A stretch of DNA of 7,415 nt, taken from contig JAEZWM010000090.1 of the NCBI GenBank assembly GCA_023443025.1, forward strand, positions 1 through 7,415. The letters run 5' to 3'. Made by a program: the position numbers and the translations under genes. The notes beneath the pieces are model-generated. The model worked only from the letters and a program-made list of their open reading frames with translations. It did no database searches and was not told the origin of the DNA. The stretch is from Bacillota bacterium. Its GTDB lineage: Bacteria > Bacillota > Clostridia > Tissierellales > Peptoniphilaceae. Positions 4,618 through 7,415 of the stretch are shown here, in pieces. The first letter of the stretch is position 1, and each line of letters begins with the position of its first letter.

Positions 4618-5076
4618 ATGGAAAAAAAGAGTTTAAATTTAATAAGAATAGTTCTACCGTTGATAGCGATTATCGTGATGTTTGTAATGAGGGAGAGTAT
4701 TGGAATCCCGCTTATTGTAGCTGTATTTGGCTTGGTTTTGGACTTCAATTTATTCTTAGCAGTTAAGAATTATATTGATAACATAAAAAATTACAAAAAT
4801 GAAAAAGATGAACTTGTAGCCGACCTTATTAGGCTAGTGTCATTCTATTGGATAGCAAGTTTTATTACTGTCGAATTCAGCTTTTTATTAGTGGTTGCTA
4901 TGCTAATTGCCATTGGTATTTTACTATATTTAATCCTTCAACTACTTACCGGTTACAAGAGTGAAGAAAGCATTTCTTTTTCTAAAGTTATTTACACTGC
5001 ACTTGCTATGATTGGAATAAATTTGGTTTTATATATGCTCGTATTACCGGAATTTTTTAAAAGATTAATCAATTAA
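4618..5076 (+). CDS. Unrecognised small integral membrane protein
   Basis: 152 residues, not recognised as a named family. Hydrophobic segments are at about 8-24, 28-48, 73-90, 90-111 and 124-144, so four or five membrane helices. A charged loop at 50-70 (KNYIDNIKNYKNEKDE) and a polar linker at 112-123 separate them. There are no Cys or His residues and no catalytic motif. ATG 4618 has a strong AGGAGG (4607-4612). It stands alone: divergent from the lipoprotein gene, with its own likely promoter, and followed by a strong terminator. Confidence is high that it is a gene; its role is unknown. Confidence 0.85.
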   Translation: MEKKSLNLIRIVLPLIAIIVMFVMRESIGIPLIVAVFGLVLDFNLFLAVKNYIDNIKNYKNEKDELVADLIRLVSFYWIASFITVEFSFLLVVAMLIAIGILLYLILQLLTGYKSEESISFSKVIYTALAMIGINLVLYMLVLPEFFKRLIN

Positions 5077-5112
5077 TTAACAAAAAAATAGTATAGCTAA
5101 AATTATAAAACG

Positions 5113-5150
5113 ATCCAAGATAGGTGAAATACCGATCTTGGATTTTTTTT
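5113..5150 (+). terminator. Rho-independent terminator
   Basis: ATCCAAGAT (5113-5121) pairs with ATCTTGGAT (5135-5143), with an inner GGT/ACC stem and a GAAAT loop. It runs straight into eight T (5143-5150). It ends the membrane protein transcript and isolates nrdD. Confidence 0.92.
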
Positions 5151-5167
5151 AAAATTAATTTAAATAT

Positions 5168-5183
5168 ACACTATATATAGGTT
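5168..5183 (+). promoter_or_regulatory. NrdR box 1
   Basis: ACACTATATATAGGTT matches the NrdR box consensus (acaCwAtATaTwGtgt) at 14 of 16 positions, just upstream of the nrdD -35 element. NrdR is the Zn/ATP-cone repressor of ribonucleotide reductase genes. Confidence 0.8.
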
Positions 5184-5188
5184 TTTGA

Positions 5189-5217
5189 TTGATTAAAACC
5201 ACAATAGGTAGTATAAT
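5189..5217 (+). promoter_or_regulatory. nrdD promoter
   Basis: TTGATT (5189-5194), 17-base spacer, TATAAT (5212-5217). The leader to the nrdD start would be about 60 bases. Confidence 0.75.
5199..5214 (+). promoter_or_regulatory. NrdR box 2, overlapping the promoter
   Basis: CCACAATAGGTAGTAT matches the NrdR consensus at 12 of 16 positions. It starts exactly 31 bp after box 1, which is the usual helical phasing of paired NrdR boxes. It covers the spacer and the start of the -10 element, so bound repressor would block RNA polymerase. Confidence 0.65.
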
Positions 5218-5283
5218 AGTAAATGTAAAATACAAAATTGATTCATATGTATTATAGATAAAATTCGGAAGGAGCAGGGCAAA

Positions 5284-7415
5284 ATGATTCAAGTAATTAA
5301 AAGAAACGGTACAAAAGTTGATTTCGACAGATCAAAAATAACAATAGCGATAGAGAAAGCTATGCATAGTAGTAGTGGGGTGTATCAACCAAATTTAGCA
5401 GAGAAAATTGCGCTTGAAATAGAACAGTTTACAAAGGTATTAAATAGAGATATTACGATTTATCAAATAGAGGATCAGGTCTACTACAAATTACTTGAGT
5501 ATAATAATCCTGCAACTGCAAGAGCTTATGAGAACTACAAGGCTGTTCAAGCATTTAAAAGAAGAGAAAATACAACAGATAACGACATCATTGGGCTTCT
5601 CGATAGATCAAATAAAGAACTAATCGATGAAAACTCAAACAAAGATGCACATGTGGTTTCTACCCAAAGAGACTTAATAGCCGGTGAAGTTTCAAAAGAC
5701 ATAGCGAGAAGAATGATTATACCAACAGACATAGTACAAGCTCATGACTCAGGAGCAATCCATTTTCACGATATGGACTACATCATCCAGCCGATGTTCA
5801 ACTGCTGTCTTATCAATATTGAAGATATGTTAAGCAATGGCACAGTTATAAATGGCAAAAAAATAGATACGCCAAAATCATTCCAAGTTGCATGCACAGT
5901 AACAACTCAAATTATAGCACAGATTGCAAGTGGACAATATGGTGGACAAAGTATTAATGGTATAGATAGAATTCTTGCACCATATGTAAGAAAATCATAT
6001 GAAAAATACTTATCTTCAGTAGTTGAAGAACAAAAAGAAGTTTACGGAATTGAGCCTGATATGGAAAAGGCTCAAGAGATTGCACTAAAGAGAACCAAAA
6101 AAGAAATAAAAGATGGTATCCAAACCATGCAGTATCAAATAAATACGCTTATGACTACAAATGGGCAAGCTCCTTTTGTTACACTATTTATGCATTTTAT
6201 GCCTGGTTATGAATACGAAAAAGAAGCTGCACTTATAACTGAAGAGATTTTAAGACAAAGAATCGAAGGGATAAAAAATGAAGCAGATGTATATGTAACT
6301 CCTGCCTTCCCTAAACTCATATATGTATTGGACGAACACAACATAAGTCCTGACAGCAAGTACTACTATTTAACAGAACTGGCTGCAGAATGCACAACTA
6401 AAAGGATGTATCCGGACTATATTTCCGCTAAAAAGATGCGTGAAATCTACCAACGAAATGTATTCTCCCCAATGGGATGTAGATCATTCCTTGCACCTTG
6501 GAAAAATAAAGACGGAGAATTTGTGTTTGACGGAAGATTCAATATGGGTGTTGTATCACTAAATCTTCCACAAATAGGCTTACTTTCCGAAGGCGATGAA
6601 GATGCGTTCTTTGATTTACTGGAAAAGAGATTAACTCTAGCCAATAAAGCACTTATGCTTAGATATGATCTTCTTAAAGACGTAACGAGCGATGTATCTC
6701 CAATCCACTGGCAATACGGAGGTATAGCGAGGCTTGGAAAAGGTGAAAAGGTAAGAGAATATCTAGATGGAGGCTATGCAACAATTTCACTAGGATACAT
6801 TGGAGTGTATGAAGCCACCAAGCTGATAACGGGAAAATCACATACCTCACCAGAAGGCAGAGAGTTTGCTATGAAGCTTATGACCAGACTCAATGATGCT
6901 GTGAAATCATGGAAAGAAGAAACCGGAATAGGATTTGCATTATACGGAACGCCGGCTGAAAGTTTAACTCATAGACTATGTTCTATCGATCGTGCAAGAT
7001 TTGGTGAAATAGAAGGAATAACCGATAAAGGTTTCTACACTAACTCATACCATGTATATGTAGGGGAAGAGATAGACGTATTTAATAAGTTTAAATTCGA
7101 GTCCAGTTTCCAAGAAATGTCTACAGGTGGTGCAATATCCTACGCAGAGATTCCTAATCTAGCGAATAACATAGAAGCTGTACTAACCATGATTAGATTT
7201 ATCTACGACAATATAACCTACGCAGAATTCAATACAAAGCTAGATTACTGCCATAAATGTGGTTATGATGGAGAGATTATCATCAACAGCGAAAACGAAT
7301 GGGAATGTCCACAATGTAATAATCACGACAGAAAAGAACTTACAGTTATTAGAAGGACCTGCGGCTATTTAGGAGAAAACTTCTGGAATGAAGGAAGAAC
7401 TAAAGAAATAGCTTC
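5284..7415 (+). CDS. nrdD: Anaerobic ribonucleoside-triphosphate reductase (class III), 3' end missing
   Basis: Glycyl-radical enzyme that makes deoxyribonucleotides without oxygen, after activation by the NrdG radical-SAM protein. 710 residues are visible. An N-terminal ATP-cone (about 1-95, MIQVIKRNGTKVDFD) carries the allosteric nucleotide site. The catalytic barrel contains IHFHDMDY, FNCCLIN (Cys174/175) and AECTTKRMYPDY (Cys370), which match the active-site Cys regions of the family. A C-terminal zinc ribbon has CHKC (656-659) and CPQC (675-678). The glycyl-radical motif RTCGYLG is at 691-697, with Gly694 as the radical site. The frame is open to the edge, and only the last few residues should be missing. 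AAGGAG (5269-5274) lies 9 bases before ATG 5284. Paired NrdR boxes and a promoter lie upstream. nrdG is expected downstream. Confidence 0.97.
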   Translation, partial: MIQVIKRNGTKVDFDRSKITIAIEKAMHSSSGVYQPNLAEKIALEIEQFTKVLNRDITIYQIEDQVYYKLLEYNNPATARAYENYKAVQAFKRRENTTDNDIIGLLDRSNKELIDENSNKDAHVVSTQRDLIAGEVSKDIARRMIIPTDIVQAHDSGAIHFHDMDYIIQPMFNCCLINIEDMLSNGTVINGKKIDTPKSFQVACTVTTQIIAQIASGQYGGQSINGIDRILAPYVRKSYEKYLSSVVEEQKEVYGIEPDMEKAQEIALKRTKKEIKDGIQTMQYQINTLMTTNGQAPFVTLFMHFMPGYEYEKEAALITEEILRQRIEGIKNEADVYVTPAFPKLIYVLDEHNISPDSKYYYLTELAAECTTKRMYPDYISAKKMREIYQRNVFSPMGCRSFLAPWKNKDGEFVFDGRFNMGVVSLNLPQIGLLSEGDEDAFFDLLEKRLTLANKALMLRYDLLKDVTSDVSPIHWQYGGIARLGKGEKVREYLDGGYATISLGYIGVYEATKLITGKSHTSPEGREFAMKLMTRLNDAVKSWKEETGIGFALYGTPAESLTHRLCSIDRARFGEIEGITDKGFYTNSYHVYVGEEIDVFNKFKFESSFQEMSTGGAISYAEIPNLANNIEAVLTMIRFIYDNITYAEFNTKLDYCHKCGYDGEIIINSENEWECPQCNNHDRKELTVIRRTCGYLGENFWNEGRTKEIA

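Noticed and set aside
1..7415. CRISPR arrays, insertion sequences, tRNA or rRNA genes
   Set aside because: No regularly spaced repeats, transposase sequence, terminal inverted repeats with target duplications, or cloverleaf-type sequences were seen.

Overview
The window is AT-rich DNA, most likely from an anaerobic low-GC member of the Bacillota. It has strong AGGAGG-type ribosome sites, tight operons, an oxygen-sensitive class III ribonucleotide reductase, and several in-frame UGA codons that look like selenocysteine (Sec). UGA is not a general Trp codon here: Trp is TGG throughout, and the 710 visible codons of nrdD contain no internal TGA.

Region 1 (1-3441, + strand) is a five-gene cluster. 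It starts with the 3' part of an ABC transporter substrate-binding protein, followed by a permease, an ATPase, a MerB-type (organomercurial lyase-like) protein and a small DsrE-like Cys-containing protein. Three of the five genes are cut by a UGA that ordinary gene calling reads as a stop: 33-35 in the binding protein (Cys-Sec), 1181-1183 in the permease, and 2962-2964 in the MerB-like protein (Cys-Sec, next to the residue that aligns with a catalytic Cys of MerB). In each case the frame continues with family-typical sequence. Each UGA is followed by a hairpin that fits the bacterial SECIS pattern. In two cases the extended frame ends exactly where the next gene begins (GTGA overlap at 1357-1360; stop directly followed by ATG at 3108/3109). 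I read the cluster as a selenocysteine-dependent system that imports and cleaves an organometal(loid) compound. From memory, unchecked, this matches the proposed 'selenocysteine-assisted organometal' (SAO) set, and I use those gene names (saoB, P, A, L, D) provisionally. A 380-base gap between the ATPase and the MerB-like gene has no convincing gene but is rich in inverted and direct repeats, suggesting a structured leader RNA.

Region 2 (3442-4447) is convergent to region 1, separated by a perfect 34-bp palindrome that probably terminates both transcripts. On the - strand lie a lipoprotein with a charged helical spacer and a C-terminal cytochrome b5-like domain, and directly behind it a small His-rich membrane protein, probably a b-type haem protein. 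The membrane protein gene is split by a -1 shift located exactly at a U-UUU-UUA slippery heptamer. Together they look like a surface haem/electron-transfer pair.

Region 3 (4448-5150) holds a divergent, unrecognised membrane protein gene with a clear promoter and a strong terminator.

Region 4 (5151-7415) is nrdD, which runs off the right edge just after its glycyl-radical motif. It is preceded by a sigma-A-type promoter and two NrdR boxes placed 31 bp apart, so NrdR control is likely.
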